64,000 bases of DNA, taken from contig JAPPPQ010000021.1 of NCBI GenBank assembly GCA_028817435.1, positions 1-64,000 on the forward strand. Reading direction: 5' to 3'. The notes beneath the pieces are model-generated. The model worked only from the letters and a program-made list of their open reading frames with translations. It searched no databases and was not told the origin of the DNA. Numbering within the stretch: the stretch's first letter is position 1; each line of letters begins with the position of its first letter. A program made the translations under genes and the position numbers. Shown one piece after another: positions 32,114 to 42,118 of this stretch. This DNA comes from Deltaproteobacteria bacterium. Its GTDB lineage: Bacteria > Myxococcota_A > UBA9160 > UBA6930.

Positions 32114-35100
32114 CTAGAAGGCGTAGCGAAGGGTCACGTAGGCGCGCCGCCCGTGAGAATCGTAACCCGATCCGAGCGGAATGTTGAAGGAGATCGTCGA
32201 GAACTCCGCAGCGTTGAAGCCTCTCCAGCCGAGGACGGGCGGCGTCTCGTTAAAGAGATTGCGAACACCCGCGGACACCACGAAACGCTCCTGCGGATCT
32301 TCATAGGTCACCCAAGCATTGTGGAAGAAGGCGGCGGATGCGGTGGTGAGATTCGTCGCCCCCGGGTTCGGATTCGGCGCTCCCGGATTCGGATCATTCC
32401 TGCCCTGCGTGCAGCCATTTCGGCACCACACAGGAGCTTCGCTGGTATGGCCGATGTAATTGATAGACCAATTGACGCGCCACGCCTTGCGCTCAAAACT
32501 GAGATCCGCCTCGCCACGCCACCTCGGGAAGGAGTGGTGCCCCTTATACTCCTGCAAATCGTCTCCGGTGAGATTTTGGGCAGTGGTAATTATGCGCGAG
32601 CCCTGCAGATCTACGCTGAGCTCGCCGAATGAAAATTCACGCTCTGTGCGCAGTGTGATGTCGAAGCCGCTGCTGCGCTCGTCGGCGATGTTGATCAAGT
32701 TGGTGTTGATGCGGCTGATTTCGCCACTCACTGAGTCGCGCGGCCCGAGCAGGGCGCACTCCGGAGCCGTGAGACCGACGCTGTCGTAGCAGCGATTTAT
32801 AATGGTCGAGGCCGGAAGGTTGCCAATCGCCTCCTCAATCTCAATGTTGTAGAAGTCCACCGCCAGGCTGAGATCAAGGCCCAACGCAGGCAGCCAACTC
32901 GCCAGATCGGGCGTCAGAACCATGCCGACGGTGATAGATTCCGAAGTCTCGGCCTCCAGGTCGGGATTCCCTCCGCTGATGGTCCTCAACCCCGAGCTCG
33001 AGAAATCGGGATCAATTACGCCCTGATCCACCAAATTCTGGCAATTGTCATAGGCAATGGTTCCGGGTATATCCGTATCAAAATTACTGCATGGATCCAG
33101 CGTGCCGGAAACGAAGCCCGTATTCTGGGACAGATGGAATTGGTAGAGTGAGGGCGCGCGGAAAGAGGTCCCGAAGGCGGCGCGGAAGCGAACGATGGGG
33201 TTGATGGCCCAAGTGAGCAGCCCGCGGTAGGTAGTGTCGCCGCTACTGTAAGAGGATTGATCTGTGTAGCGCCCCGAGACATTGAGGGTCAACTCCTCGG
33301 CCACGCTGACTCCGCCGATGGCGAAGCCTGCCAGCAGCGGAAATTCAATTTCCGCGTATGCCTCCTGCACCGTGTCATCGCCCTTGGTGCGGTTCCCCGA
33401 GGTGAAGCCCCACTGATTGTCTTCCCGCGCTGCCAGCGGCGGAATGTCATCTATCGCCCTCGAGCGCCATGCCAAGCCGAAGACACCGCGCACCTCGCCG
33501 CCACCGAAGGGCATATCGAAGAGCGCTCCCTCAATTTCCAGGTCGAGGGTCGCCAGATCGTAGCTTGTCCTGACGCGAACCCAATCGGCGAGATAGTCCC
33601 TGGCGTTTGCGGGCAGCCGCCCGTTCAACATGGCGTCCTCGCTGAACAAATCCACAGCGACGCAGTTCGGATCTTCACCCTCTCTGAAAATGCGATCCAC
33701 CACGGACGAATCCCCTCGGGAGGCGGCGGCGATCTGCGCCCGGTCGAGAGTGCAAGAGAGGCTGCCGTCTGCATTGCGCTCCGCAGAGAGCGAGCGCGCC
33801 ACGCGATCCTTGAGCCAGGTTTCGTAGGTCCACCTGCCGCGGCTGAAGCTGTAGCCGCCGATAAATTCCCAGTGAAAACGCCCGAGATCGCCCTCGAGGC
33901 CACCCCGGATGGCATAGGTCGAAACATCCGCTCTGGTTTGGGGACTCAGGAGATCGTAAGCGATGAGATACGGCTGGAGAGTCGGCAAATCACTCGCCAG
34001 CGTGCCCAGTTCCGGCGCGGGATCACCCGGATCCGCAAGGGCGCTGAGAAGTTGCTGGCGATAACGCAGCATTTCTTCACCGAGCTGCATGGCAGTGGGA
34101 TTCCGCGTGGAGACTTCGGGGAAGAACGGGCGGTAACCTCCGGTGATATTGTTCCCACGCCTGCTGTAATACAGCTCGAAGCTGCCGGTCACCGTGCCGA
34201 GGAAGTCTCCCACCGGCCCCAGCCAGCCCACGCGGTCGAGATCGAAATCCCGCTCGCCATCGCCGTAAAGATGGATCAGCGATTCCTGCGGGATCAGGTC
34301 TTCAGTGAACGAATCTCTATGGTCGCGGTAGCCTATGCTGCCTATGTTCCTACCCAGCCGGCCACTTGCGTCCAGGAACAGATCTTCTGTAAAGGGCAGA
34401 TTGGCGCTTCCAAAGCTTCCCTGGGGGTTGAAGCCGAAAAACCGGTTGCCGAGACCCTGCAGACCCGCAAGCACATTCCCGTAATACGAACCGAAGCAAG
34501 GCTCCCCCGACACCCGGCCGCCTGATGTGCCCGGGAAAATGGAGGGGAAAGCTCCTCCATTGGTGAGTGTGCGATGATCGCAGTAAGCCCAATCGCGCTC
34601 GCCGCGCTTGATGGCGCTCTGATTGCTGTATTCCAGGGCGAAATCCACATAGCCGCGGTCGCCGGTCTTGCCCCAAGAGATACTGAAGTCACTGGCGTCT
34701 CTTTCTTTGTCGAAGCGCCGCACATTGATGCTCAGCTCGTCGAATTGCTTGCGGGTGATGATGTTCACCACCCCCGCCACAGCATCCGCGCCATACACCG
34801 AAGAGGCGCCGTCCTTCAGAATCTCGAAGCGTTCAATGGCCACGCGGGGAATGGAGTTGAGGTCCACACTGCTCACTTGGCCGCGCACGCCGGCCGGGGT
34901 GAAGCGGCGGCCGTTCACCAGCACCAGCGTGCGCTCCGCGCCGAGGCCGCGCAGGCCGAAAGTGTTTGCCCCCGGCCCCCCCGAAGTGATGAAGCCGCCG
35001 AAGGTGTTGTCAATCTGCGTGCCCGAGGCCAACGAGCTGGATTGCAAAATATCCGCAGTGTCGGCCAGCCCCGCCAAAGTGGTGCGCTCGGCGGTGATGA

Positions 35101-35395
35101 CCGTGAGGGGTAGCGCCGAGGTGAAGGCGTCGCGCCGCAGGCGCGAGCCGGTGACGACGATCTCTTCAACGCCCTCCGGCTCGTCCCTCTCCTCCTGCGC
35201 CTCGGCCTCCGCTTCGTCCTCCGCAGCGGGCTGCGCCCATGCTGCCCCCGGCCAGAGAAGCAGCGCCAGCGCCAGTGCCCCGATGGCCGAGCGCCAGGCC
35301 CCGCTGCGGGACTCTTCCACCCCCCCCCCCCCGGGGGGAGACAAAGCGGGCAAATTGGTGGAAACGAGCGGGATGCTTCGGGCGCTGGCGGACAT
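32114..35395 (-). CDS. TonB-dependent receptor
   Basis: EEIVVTGSRLRRDAF TonB box, plug NTFGLRGLGAERTLVLVNGRR...VDLNSIPRVAIERFEILKDGASSVYGADAVAGVVNIITRK, C-terminal aromatic LRYAF; an alternative GTG start at 35320 directly precedes the signal peptide. Confidence 0.92.
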   Translation of the reverse strand: MSASARSIPLVSTNLPALSPPGGGGVEESRSGAWRSAIGALALALLLWPGAAWAQPAAEDEAEAEAQEERDEPEGVEEIVVTGSRLRRDAFTSALPLTVITAERTTLAGLADTADILQSSSLASGTQIDNTFGGFITSGGPGANTFGLRGLGAERTLVLVNGRRFTPAGVRGQVSSVDLNSIPRVAIERFEILKDGASSVYGADAVAGVVNIITRKQFDELSINVRRFDKERDASDFSISWGKTGDRGYVDFALEYSNQSAIKRGERDWAYCDHRTLTNGGAFPSIFPGTSGGRVSGEPCFGSYYGNVLAGLQGLGNRFFGFNPQGSFGSANLPFTEDLFLDASGRLGRNIGSIGYRDHRDSFTEDLIPQESLIHLYGDGERDFDLDRVGWLGPVGDFLGTVTGSFELYYSRRGNNITGGYRPFFPEVSTRNPTAMQLGEEMLRYRQQLLSALADPGDPAPELGTLASDLPTLQPYLIAYDLLSPQTRADVSTYAIRGGLEGDLGRFHWEFIGGYSFSRGRWTYETWLKDRVARSLSAERNADGSLSCTLDRAQIAAASRGDSSVVDRIFREGEDPNCVAVDLFSEDAMLNGRLPANARDYLADWVRVRTSYDLATLDLEIEGALFDMPFGGGEVRGVFGLAWRSRAIDDIPPLAAREDNQWGFTSGNRTKGDDTVQEAYAEIEFPLLAGFAIGGVSVAEELTLNVSGRYTDQSSYSSGDTTYRGLLTWAINPIVRFRAAFGTSFRAPSLYQFHLSQNTGFVSGTLDPCSNFDTDIPGTIAYDNCQNLVDQGVIDPDFSSSGLRTISGGNPDLEAETSESITVGMVLTPDLASWLPALGLDLSLAVDFYNIEIEEAIGNLPASTIINRCYDSVGLTAPECALLGPRDSVSGEISRINTNLINIADERSSGFDITLRTEREFSFGELSVDLQGSRIITTAQNLTGDDLQEYKGHHSFPRWRGEADLSFERKAWRVNWSINYIGHTSEAPVWCRNGCTQGRNDPNPGAPNPNPGATNLTTASAAFFHNAWVTYEDPQERFVVSAGVRNLFNETPPVLGWRGFNAAEFSTISFNIPLGSGYDSHGRRAYVTLRYAF
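35320..35338. repeat. C13/G6 homopolymer junction at the 5' end of the TonB-dependent receptor gene
   Basis: Run of 13 C (35320-35332) then 6 G read directly in the sequence. Confidence 0.9.
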
Positions 35396-35469
35396 GGATG
35401 GGGGCCTCCTTCTTCGGTAGCCGGGTGAAGCTGGTGGAACCGGGCGTGCACAAGTAGCACGGCCCGCGG

Positions 35470-35721
35470 TCACTTTGCGACAGGTTGCGACGCTTCCGAA
35501 CGCCCGCCGGGCAGCCCGGCCTCTTTGCGGGCGGAGCAGGCGGGGCAGGCGTAAAGCTCCCGGTGGGGCGTTTGCAGCCGGTCGTAGCCGGGCGCAAGGG
35601 CGATGCGCCGCAGGCTGCCGGCCGCCCCGCCGCAGAAATCGCAGCGCAGGCCGCCCGCCCCGGCGGCATTGGCAAGGCCGGGGCCGCTTGCGGCGGGGCC
35701 AGCGTTCTTGGCAGCGCCCAT
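35470..35721 (-). CDS. small CxxC (zinc-ribbon-like) hypothetical protein
   Basis: CDFCGG...CPAC cysteine pairs. Confidence 0.6.
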   Translation of the reverse strand: MGAAKNAGPAASGPGLANAAGAGGLRCDFCGGAAGSLRRIALAPGYDRLQTPHRELYACPACSARKEAGLPGGRSEASQPVAK

Positions 35722-35730
35722 GGCGCCAGC

Positions 35731-38079
35731 TTACCGCAGGCCGCCGCGCGCCCGCCCCTCTTCGAGCAGCAGCACCAGCGCGGGCAGCAGCACCAGCGCG
35801 GAGAGCAGCGCAGCCAGCAGGCCGACGATGGTGAAGGCGGCGAACTTCAGCAGGATCACCAGGCTGGAGGAGAAAAACACCGCCAGCCCCAGGCAAAACA
35901 GCGCGCTGGTCAAAAACACCGGGCGCAGCACCAGGCGCAGGCTGCCGGAAAGGGCGCTGCGCGGCGGCTCTCCCGCGCGGCGCGCGCGGCGGTAGTGGTG
36001 CAGCAGGTGGATGGAATCGTCCACCGAAAGCCCCAGCGTCACCCCCGCCACCAGAATGGTGGCGAAATCGAAGGGAATGCGCAGCGCGCAGATGCTCGCC
36101 GTGGCGGCCAGCACCGGAAAAATGTTCGCCAAAAGCCCCGCCAGCCCCAGCCGCGGCCCGAACCACAGCGCAAAAAGCGCCCCCACCAGGGCCAGCGTGA
36201 GCAGAAAACTGCGGCGCTGCGTCTGCAGCACATAGCGGCTCAGCTCGTGAATGTGCGCGCCGCTCCCCGTCACCAGCAGGCGCGCTTCGGGCGCGGCGCG
36301 CGCCGCTTCGCCCTGGGCAAAGGCGATCAGCGCGCCGAGTTGCTGCGATCCCAGGTTCGGCGTCCGCAGCCGCAGGCGCGTGCTGGCCCCGTCAAAATCC
36401 AGGTAGTTGCCGAGCAGGTCGCGCTCGCGCTCGCCGCGCGAAAGATCGAGAAAGAAGAGCTCCTGCGCGAGCTCGTCGGCGCGGCCCGGCAGCCTTTCTG
36501 CCCCGCCGCGCAGCGCGCTGTGCACCATCGAAACCGGCAGCAGGTAGCTCTCGGCCCGGTTTACCTGGGGGTGCGATTGCAGTTTTGCGGCGAGCGCCGC
36601 CACATTCTGAAATGCGCCGAGGCTGCGGAAGTGGCCGGGGGCTTCGCCGAGCACCAGATCCAGCCCGCCCGAGCCGCCGAGTTCGCGGTCTGCCAAATTG
36701 AAGGCGCGGTGGATGGCGCTGGATTTGTGGAAGAACACGCTCAGGAAGTTGGTCTCGCTGCGCGCCAGCCCCAACAGGCCGGCCAGCAGCAGCGAGGCGC
36801 AGAGCCCCGCCAGCGCCACCCGGCGCGGATGCGCCGCGGCCAGGGCAGAGAGCCGCAGCAGCGCGTGCTGCGCGCGGCCCGGCTGCGCGGCGCGCGCCGG
36901 GCCCAGCTGCGCGGGAAACAGCCACAGCGCCGTCCACAACACGCCGACAATGGTGGGAAAGCAGAGCGCAATGGCGGCCAGGGAATCGAGGCCGAAATGG
37001 CGCAGCGGAATGAGTTCGGAGAGCGCAAATGCGCCGAAACCGGCGGCGCTGCTGAGGCTGGTGAGCATGCAGGGAAGCCAGCTTCGGCGGATGGTCTGGC
37101 GCAGGGCCTCGCCATGCGGCGCGGCGCGCGGCGCGTTTCCATCCTGCGCGTTCCCGCATTGTTCATTCCAGATGGCCAGAATGTGCAGCCCGTCGGCCAC
37201 GGCAATTACCGCGGCCAAAAGCGGCAGGCAGAGACTCACCGGCGTCAGGCTGTGGCCGAGCAGTGCAATGGCGGCGAGGCACTGCAGCACGCTGGCCGCG
37301 GTGCAAATCAGCAGCGCCGCCACCTGCCCCGGCCTGCGCAGCGCAAGGGCCAGAAAAAATGCGAGCGCGGCGGCACCAATTGCCAGCAGCGAGACGAGTT
37401 CGCTGCGCAGCGTCCGGTTGATGCGCCCGTTCAGCGCGGCCTCGCCGGCCAGCGCCGCGGCGGCGGGCTGCGATGCCTCGAGCGCAAAGCCCGCGGCGGC
37501 CATGGTGCGCTCCACCTCGCGCAGCAATTGCTCCCGCGCCCCGGCGCGGCGGCGCGTATCGGTGCGCATTTCAATGGCGAGGGTTCTGCCGTCGGCTGCG
37601 AGCAGCAGGCCGTCGTAGGGGCTTGCGCGGAAACGGCGGCGCAACTCTGCCGCCGAGCCAATGGCACCGGTTTCAAGGGCGTTGCCGAAGCTGCGAATCT
37701 GCAGGGTTTGCGCGTCGCGGAAAATGGTGCGCGCCGCCAGCGGCGAGCGCAGTTCGAGAACGCCCGGCAGCGCGGCGAGAGAATCGCCGAGCTCTGCAAT
37801 GCGCGCGCGCTCAGCATCGGGCAGCGCGAAAAAATCGCCGGGCAGGCGCAGCAGCACGGCGAGTCCCTCGCCGGGCTCGAATTCCTCGGCCAGATAATCG
37901 AGGCCGCGCTGCATCGGGTGGCCATCGGGCAGCCAGCGGTCGCTGTCGAAGCGCAGGCCCGCCGCCGGAATCAGCAGCGCGGCGAGCAGCCCGGCGCAGA
38001 GCGCCGCGCAGAGCAGGCGCAGCGCCGGGCGCTCAGAATTTCCAGACGAGTCCAACGCGGGGGCCGACGATGAAGTCAT
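35731..38079 (-). CDS. RND/MMPL family transporter
   Basis: Two repeats of a large loop plus TM clusters; FATILVAGVTLGLSVDDSIHLLHHYRRAR motif. Confidence 0.88.
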   Translation of the reverse strand: MTSSSAPALDSSGNSERPALRLLCAALCAGLLAALLIPAAGLRFDSDRWLPDGHPMQRGLDYLAEEFEPGEGLAVLLRLPGDFFALPDAERARIAELGDSLAALPGVLELRSPLAARTIFRDAQTLQIRSFGNALETGAIGSAAELRRRFRASPYDGLLLAADGRTLAIEMRTDTRRRAGAREQLLREVERTMAAAGFALEASQPAAAALAGEAALNGRINRTLRSELVSLLAIGAAALAFFLALALRRPGQVAALLICTAASVLQCLAAIALLGHSLTPVSLCLPLLAAVIAVADGLHILAIWNEQCGNAQDGNAPRAAPHGEALRQTIRRSWLPCMLTSLSSAAGFGAFALSELIPLRHFGLDSLAAIALCFPTIVGVLWTALWLFPAQLGPARAAQPGRAQHALLRLSALAAAHPRRVALAGLCASLLLAGLLGLARSETNFLSVFFHKSSAIHRAFNLADRELGGSGGLDLVLGEAPGHFRSLGAFQNVAALAAKLQSHPQVNRAESYLLPVSMVHSALRGGAERLPGRADELAQELFFLDLSRGERERDLLGNYLDFDGASTRLRLRTPNLGSQQLGALIAFAQGEAARAAPEARLLVTGSGAHIHELSRYVLQTQRRSFLLTLALVGALFALWFGPRLGLAGLLANIFPVLAATASICALRIPFDFATILVAGVTLGLSVDDSIHLLHHYRRARRAGEPPRSALSGSLRLVLRPVFLTSALFCLGLAVFFSSSLVILLKFAAFTIVGLLAALLSALVLLPALVLLLEEGRARGGLR

Positions 38080-39760
38080 CCTTCAAGTCATAGAGGTCGC
38101 CCATATCATTCAGGTCGCTGAGCGCTGTATCGGTGTTGTATTGAAAGCCGTCCACTCCCAGCACAAGCTGGAATGCGCCAATGCCAAAACGGTCCAATTG
38201 ATCGAAATCGAAGACCGTGTAGAGGCTGGCCCCCGCACCGTAGGCGCCGACAAAACCCGCCGTGAATCCCAGCGTCACAGTTTTGTCACGGCCGAAGTAG
38301 CGGGCGATGTTGATGAAGGGCGCCGCCAGCGTTCCCGCCGCGGGATCGTCGCCCAGCGCCGCATCGTTGAGCTCTGCGCCGCGCTTGGCATCCCCCACGA
38401 ATTCTTCCGACAGCGCCAGCAGCGCAATGTCCACCAGCCATTTTTCGGATTCGTATTTGAAGCCAATGCCAGCCATGATGGTGCGCAAATCGCCGTAAAA
38501 TTTGCCGTCGTTCTCTTCCAGAACCCAGCGAAGATACCTGCGGCGCGGCTCGTTGTCTCCGCAGCCAAAGCCGCAGGGCGAGCGCAATTCGTCCAGATCT
38601 CCGGTGCTCTCCCGATAGACCACCTCGGTGCGGAACAACCAGCGCCCCCGGCGCGCCGAAAATTCCAATGCGTAGGCATCGAGCTCCGCCAGATCCGGCG
38701 AATCGAAGAAACTGCCGGCGAGATCCCGCCTGCCGATGATGTCATTGATCATCGCCAGGTCTGCAAGAGGGTCTGTCACCCCATCGCTCGTATAGCGCGT
38801 GAAGTCGTTGACACGGAGGCTGTGGCGGCCCCGATACCAGGTGAGGCCCAGCGTTCCCCAATTTGGATAAAAGAGCAGACGCGCGGCGAATTGATCGTGA
38901 TCTTCCAGGCGGTCCTCGGCGAGGGAAACGGATATGCCGCTTTCCTGCGCCGTGAGCCGGGTGAGCAGCGGGTCAATCCGGGTGTTGTAGAACCAGTAGC
39001 CCTGCAGCTCAATGCGCTCGTGGGGCGTGATGGAAAGCTGCGCGTGGTCCTGCGGCCGCCGGAAATTCACCTTGGTGAAGTAGGGATCGGTGCTCTGGGT
39101 GCGGAAGGGCAAAAGCAGATCTACGGGAGAAAACACATCGAATTGCCCCCACACCACCTTGCGCCGCCCCACCCGCAAGCGCAGCCACGAGAGCGGCGTA
39201 ACGGAGAAATAGCCCTCGCTCAATTCGGTGTCGTCTTCCTCAATTTTGAGAGTGCGGACGGAGGGATTGCAAGAGTTGGTGTCGCTATACCGATTGCTGC
39301 TGCTGCAGAAATTGCCTCCCGAAAAGCGATTTTCAATTTCCTGGGTAATCTCAATTTCCTGATCCCAGATGGTGCCCTGCGCGTAGAACTGAAAGAAATC
39401 AGTCTGAAAATCCACGCCCACGCTGCCGGTGAACACCACGCGGCTGTTGTCGCCCTCCTCGGTCTCCGGCGGGTCGTAGCTTTCCCGGGAGCTTCCGCTG
39501 CCAATGACATAGGAGCCGCCGACGGTGGCGAAGACATACTTGCGGAAAGCCTCAAAGGCGTTGACGCGCGGCGCGCGCGGCTCTTCTTCAATCTCAATCT
39601 CTCCCAACCCGGGGTCCAGTTCCGGCTCGCCGGATTGCCCGGGCTCTGCGAAGCCGCCGGGCGCGCCGGACGGGCTGGCCTGGCCGCGCTGTGCGAATGC
39701 GGGCGGCGCGGCGAAAAGCGCCAGCAGCGTGAGCAGTGCGAAAAGTGCGCGCATTTCCAT
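38033..39760 (-). CDS. predicted outer-membrane beta-barrel protein (DUF1302-like)
   Basis: Signal peptide (PPAFAQ), strand-rich sequence, RLRVGRRKVVWGQFDVFSPVDLLLPF, terminal aromatic LVWKF. Confidence 0.7.
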   Translation of the reverse strand: MEMRALFALLTLLALFAAPPAFAQRGQASPSGAPGGFAEPGQSGEPELDPGLGEIEIEEEPRAPRVNAFEAFRKYVFATVGGSYVIGSGSSRESYDPPETEEGDNSRVVFTGSVGVDFQTDFFQFYAQGTIWDQEIEITQEIENRFSGGNFCSSSNRYSDTNSCNPSVRTLKIEEDDTELSEGYFSVTPLSWLRLRVGRRKVVWGQFDVFSPVDLLLPFRTQSTDPYFTKVNFRRPQDHAQLSITPHERIELQGYWFYNTRIDPLLTRLTAQESGISVSLAEDRLEDHDQFAARLLFYPNWGTLGLTWYRGRHSLRVNDFTRYTSDGVTDPLADLAMINDIIGRRDLAGSFFDSPDLAELDAYALEFSARRGRWLFRTEVVYRESTGDLDELRSPCGFGCGDNEPRRRYLRWVLEENDGKFYGDLRTIMAGIGFKYESEKWLVDIALLALSEEFVGDAKRGAELNDAALGDDPAAGTLAAPFINIARYFGRDKTVTLGFTAGFVGAYGAGASLYTVFDFDQLDRFGIGAFQLVLGVDGFQYNTDTALSDLNDMGDLYDLKDDFIVGPRVGLVWKF

Positions 39761-39786
39761 TCCCCCTTTTGCCGCCCCGGCGGCGT

Positions 39787-40539
39787 TCAGCGGTTCTGCA
39801 GGCTCAGCAGACCGACTTCATCGCCGTCAATGGTCCGCGAAACATCCACATCCCGCTTGGTAAGCAGCGTTCGGCCGCCGCTCTGGTGGTTTTTCATCTC
39901 CGCTTCCATGACCACGACCATACCCTCAATTTTGCGGAAGCGCAGGCTCTCCAAAGTCTTCAGCTTGCGCCCCGCGCGGTCGTAGAAGACGACGCGCCGC
40001 GGCACCTCAATGTCGTTCAGAATGTAGCTCTCAATGCGCGAGTAGGCGTCTTCCGAATTGACGGGAACGCTGGAAACCAGGGTGATGCGCCCCTCTTCGG
40101 ACACAATGCGGTGGCGGTCCTCGCCGGGCCGCCGCCCCGCAATATCCGCGTTGCTGAAATCCGAACCCATGAAGCTCTGCTGCCGCTCTTCGCTGCTCAA
40201 TTGGTTGACGGTGCGAAAGGCGGGCAGATAAATCCACTGCCGGGTGGGCCGCCCCGGCGCATCGTGAGAGGCGCTGAGCAGCCCCGTCCCCTTGATGTTC
40301 GAGGGCCGGTAGAAACGCACCAGGCTCTTCGTCTGGTCGCTGAAGATTTTGTAGAGCATGGTGAAGAAGCGGCTGCGCTTGCGCCCCCGGGCGTCCTCAA
40401 TTACCAGCTCAATGTCCATTACCTGGTTGCGGTGCTGCCGCGCCTGGGCGTGCACCGCTTCCATCAGCGCCGCGCCATCCCGCGCCAGTGCCGGCGCGGC
40501 GGCGAGCAGCAGGGCCAGCGCCGCGCAAGCGCTGCGCAT
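39787..40539 (-). CDS. outer membrane lipoprotein-sorting protein (LolA-like/TP0789 domain)
   Basis: Signal peptide (PALA|RDG), MLYKIFSDQTKSLVRFYRPSNIKGTGLL, WIYLPAFRTVNQLSSEERQQSFMGSDFSNAD. Confidence 0.85.
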   Translation of the reverse strand: MRSACAALALLLAAAPALARDGAALMEAVHAQARQHRNQVMDIELVIEDARGRKRSRFFTMLYKIFSDQTKSLVRFYRPSNIKGTGLLSASHDAPGRPTRQWIYLPAFRTVNQLSSEERQQSFMGSDFSNADIAGRRPGEDRHRIVSEEGRITLVSSVPVNSEDAYSRIESYILNDIEVPRRVVFYDRAGRKLKTLESLRFRKIEGMVVVMEAEMKNHQSGGRTLLTKRDVDVSRTIDGDEVGLLSLQNR

Positions 40540-40853
40540 CAGCCGCGCACCCGGAAGCGCAGGCGCTGCGGCGCGCCTTCGCCGAGCAGCCGCTGCAGCG
40601 CTTCCAGCAATTCCGCCTGCCGCAATTGCAGCTGGTGACTCCAGGCCGGCGAGTCGGTGCAGATTTCCAGAACGCCTCCGCACAGCGCCCAAGGCTCGCA
40701 GTGCGGCGCAGCCTCGGGGCCCACCAGCCCGCGCCAGCCCCGCATGAGCTGCAGCGCGGGCGATTGCGAATCGTAGCCCAGCTCTGCCAGCACCTGCTGC
40801 ACCAGCCCGCCGAGCCGCGCGGGGCCCGCTTCGGAGGCGCGCGGCGCGCTCAC
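40539..40853 (-). CDS. DUF721/DciA-like protein
   Basis: Small protein with WRGLVGPEAAPHCEPWALCGGVLEICTDSPAWSHQLQLRQAELLEAL. Confidence 0.7.
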   Translation of the reverse strand: MSAPRASEAGPARLGGLVQQVLAELGYDSQSPALQLMRGWRGLVGPEAAPHCEPWALCGGVLEICTDSPAWSHQLQLRQAELLEALQRLLGEGAPQRLRFRVRG

Positions 40854-42118
40854 TCCGGCGTCTCCAGGCAGCGGAACAGCAGGCCGGTGGCGAGCTTCGG
40901 CGCAAACAGCGTGGACTTTTGCGGCATGGTCTCGCCGGCCTCCGCCACCTTAAGCACGGCGTCGGCGGGGGTGGCGTTCAGGTAAAGGGCGCAGACGCCG
41001 TCCCCCGCGCGCAGCGCCCGCGCCGCCTCGACGGCAGACTTGGGAAAAGCCACTGCGCCGCCGCGCAAATCGGCGTCGCCCAAACCGAAGACGCCGCCGA
41101 GCACCTCCCGGTGAATGGCGCGCACCGCCAGCTCGCCGTTTGCCGCCGGGCGCGAGAACAGCAGCAGCCGCCCATCGCCCGCATCTGCCGCAAAGCCGTG
41201 GCCCTTTTCGCCCAGCGGCGCAAGGTGCTCGCGCAGCAGCGCGGGCAACTTCTCCGGCGCGCCCAGCGGTGCCTCCTGCTTGCGCCAGCCCTGCGCAGAA
41301 AGCGCGGCCCATGCCGATGGCCCAGGCTGCGGCCCGCGCCGCACCAGCCGGTGGATGGGCAGCAGCCGGCTGCCCGCGCCGAAGGCGTTGGCAAAGTAGG
41401 CGAGAATGCGCGCGCTGCCCGGCAGCACGCCCTGGGCGGCGCACTCGCTGCGATAGGCCAGCGCGGTCTCGTAGCGGTGGTGGCCGTCGGCAATGACCAC
41501 CGGGCGCTCTGCGAAGAAGCGCCGCACCTGGCCGATGGCCTGGGCATCGCGCAAAGGCGCAAACTCATTCCACACCCCCGCGGCGTCGCGCACGCCAATG
41601 GCGCCGGGCGCGGCAAGGGCGGCTTCCAGCAGCGCATCCAGCCGCCGGGCGCGGTCGGCGTAGAGCAAAAACACGCTGGACAAATTGGCCCGGGTGGCGC
41701 GCAGCAGCTTGAGGCGGTCGGCCCGGGGGCCCGCCATGGTGCGCTCGTGGGGGCGGACCACGCGCTCGGCGTAATCGGCCAAACCCAGCGAGGCGAAAAA
41801 GCCGGTGCGCGAAAGCGCGCGCCCCGCTTCGTCCCGGCTCTGCTGCCGCAGCACATACAGGCCGGGCTCGGCGTCCAGCCGCAGAATGCCCGCGCTGCGC
41901 CATTCGGCCAAACGGCGGGCGCTCTCGGCGTAGTCCGTATCCGCCTCTCCCGCCGCGTCGCGCAGCATATCCAGGCGCAGCGCGTTGTGAGGATGGCGGT
42001 CGTAGAAGACTCCGCGCTCTTCCGGCGCCACCACATCGTAGACGGGCGAAAGCACCTGCTCGAGTTCCACCTGCGCCGCGTCGTAGCGCAGCGCGCGGAA
42101 GGGCCGCAGATCCGTCAC
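40850..42118 (-). CDS. DUF1015 family protein
   Basis: LRPFRALRY, SPVYDVV, IADGHHRYETALAYR, MPQKSTLFAPKLATGLLFR; GTG start. Confidence 0.92.
   Translation of the reverse strand: MTDLRPFRALRYDAAQVELEQVLSPVYDVVAPEERGVFYDRHPHNALRLDMLRDAAGEADTDYAESARRLAEWRSAGILRLDAEPGLYVLRQQSRDEAGRALSRTGFFASLGLADYAERVVRPHERTMAGPRADRLKLLRATRANLSSVFLLYADRARRLDALLEAALAAPGAIGVRDAAGVWNEFAPLRDAQAIGQVRRFFAERPVVIADGHHRYETALAYRSECAAQGVLPGSARILAYFANAFGAGSRLLPIHRLVRRGPQPGPSAWAALSAQGWRKQEAPLGAPEKLPALLREHLAPLGEKGHGFAADAGDGRLLLFSRPAANGELAVRAIHREVLGGVFGLGDADLRGGAVAFPKSAVEAARALRAGDGVCALYLNATPADAVLKVAEAGETMPQKSTLFAPKLATGLLFRCLETPE

Noticed and set aside
35400-36166. N-terminal 250 aa of the 1350-aa ORF containing the TonB receptor
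   Set aside because: Low-complexity Arg/Ala-rich read-through upstream of plausible starts (35395 or 35320); overlaps the CxxC ORF and transporter genes.
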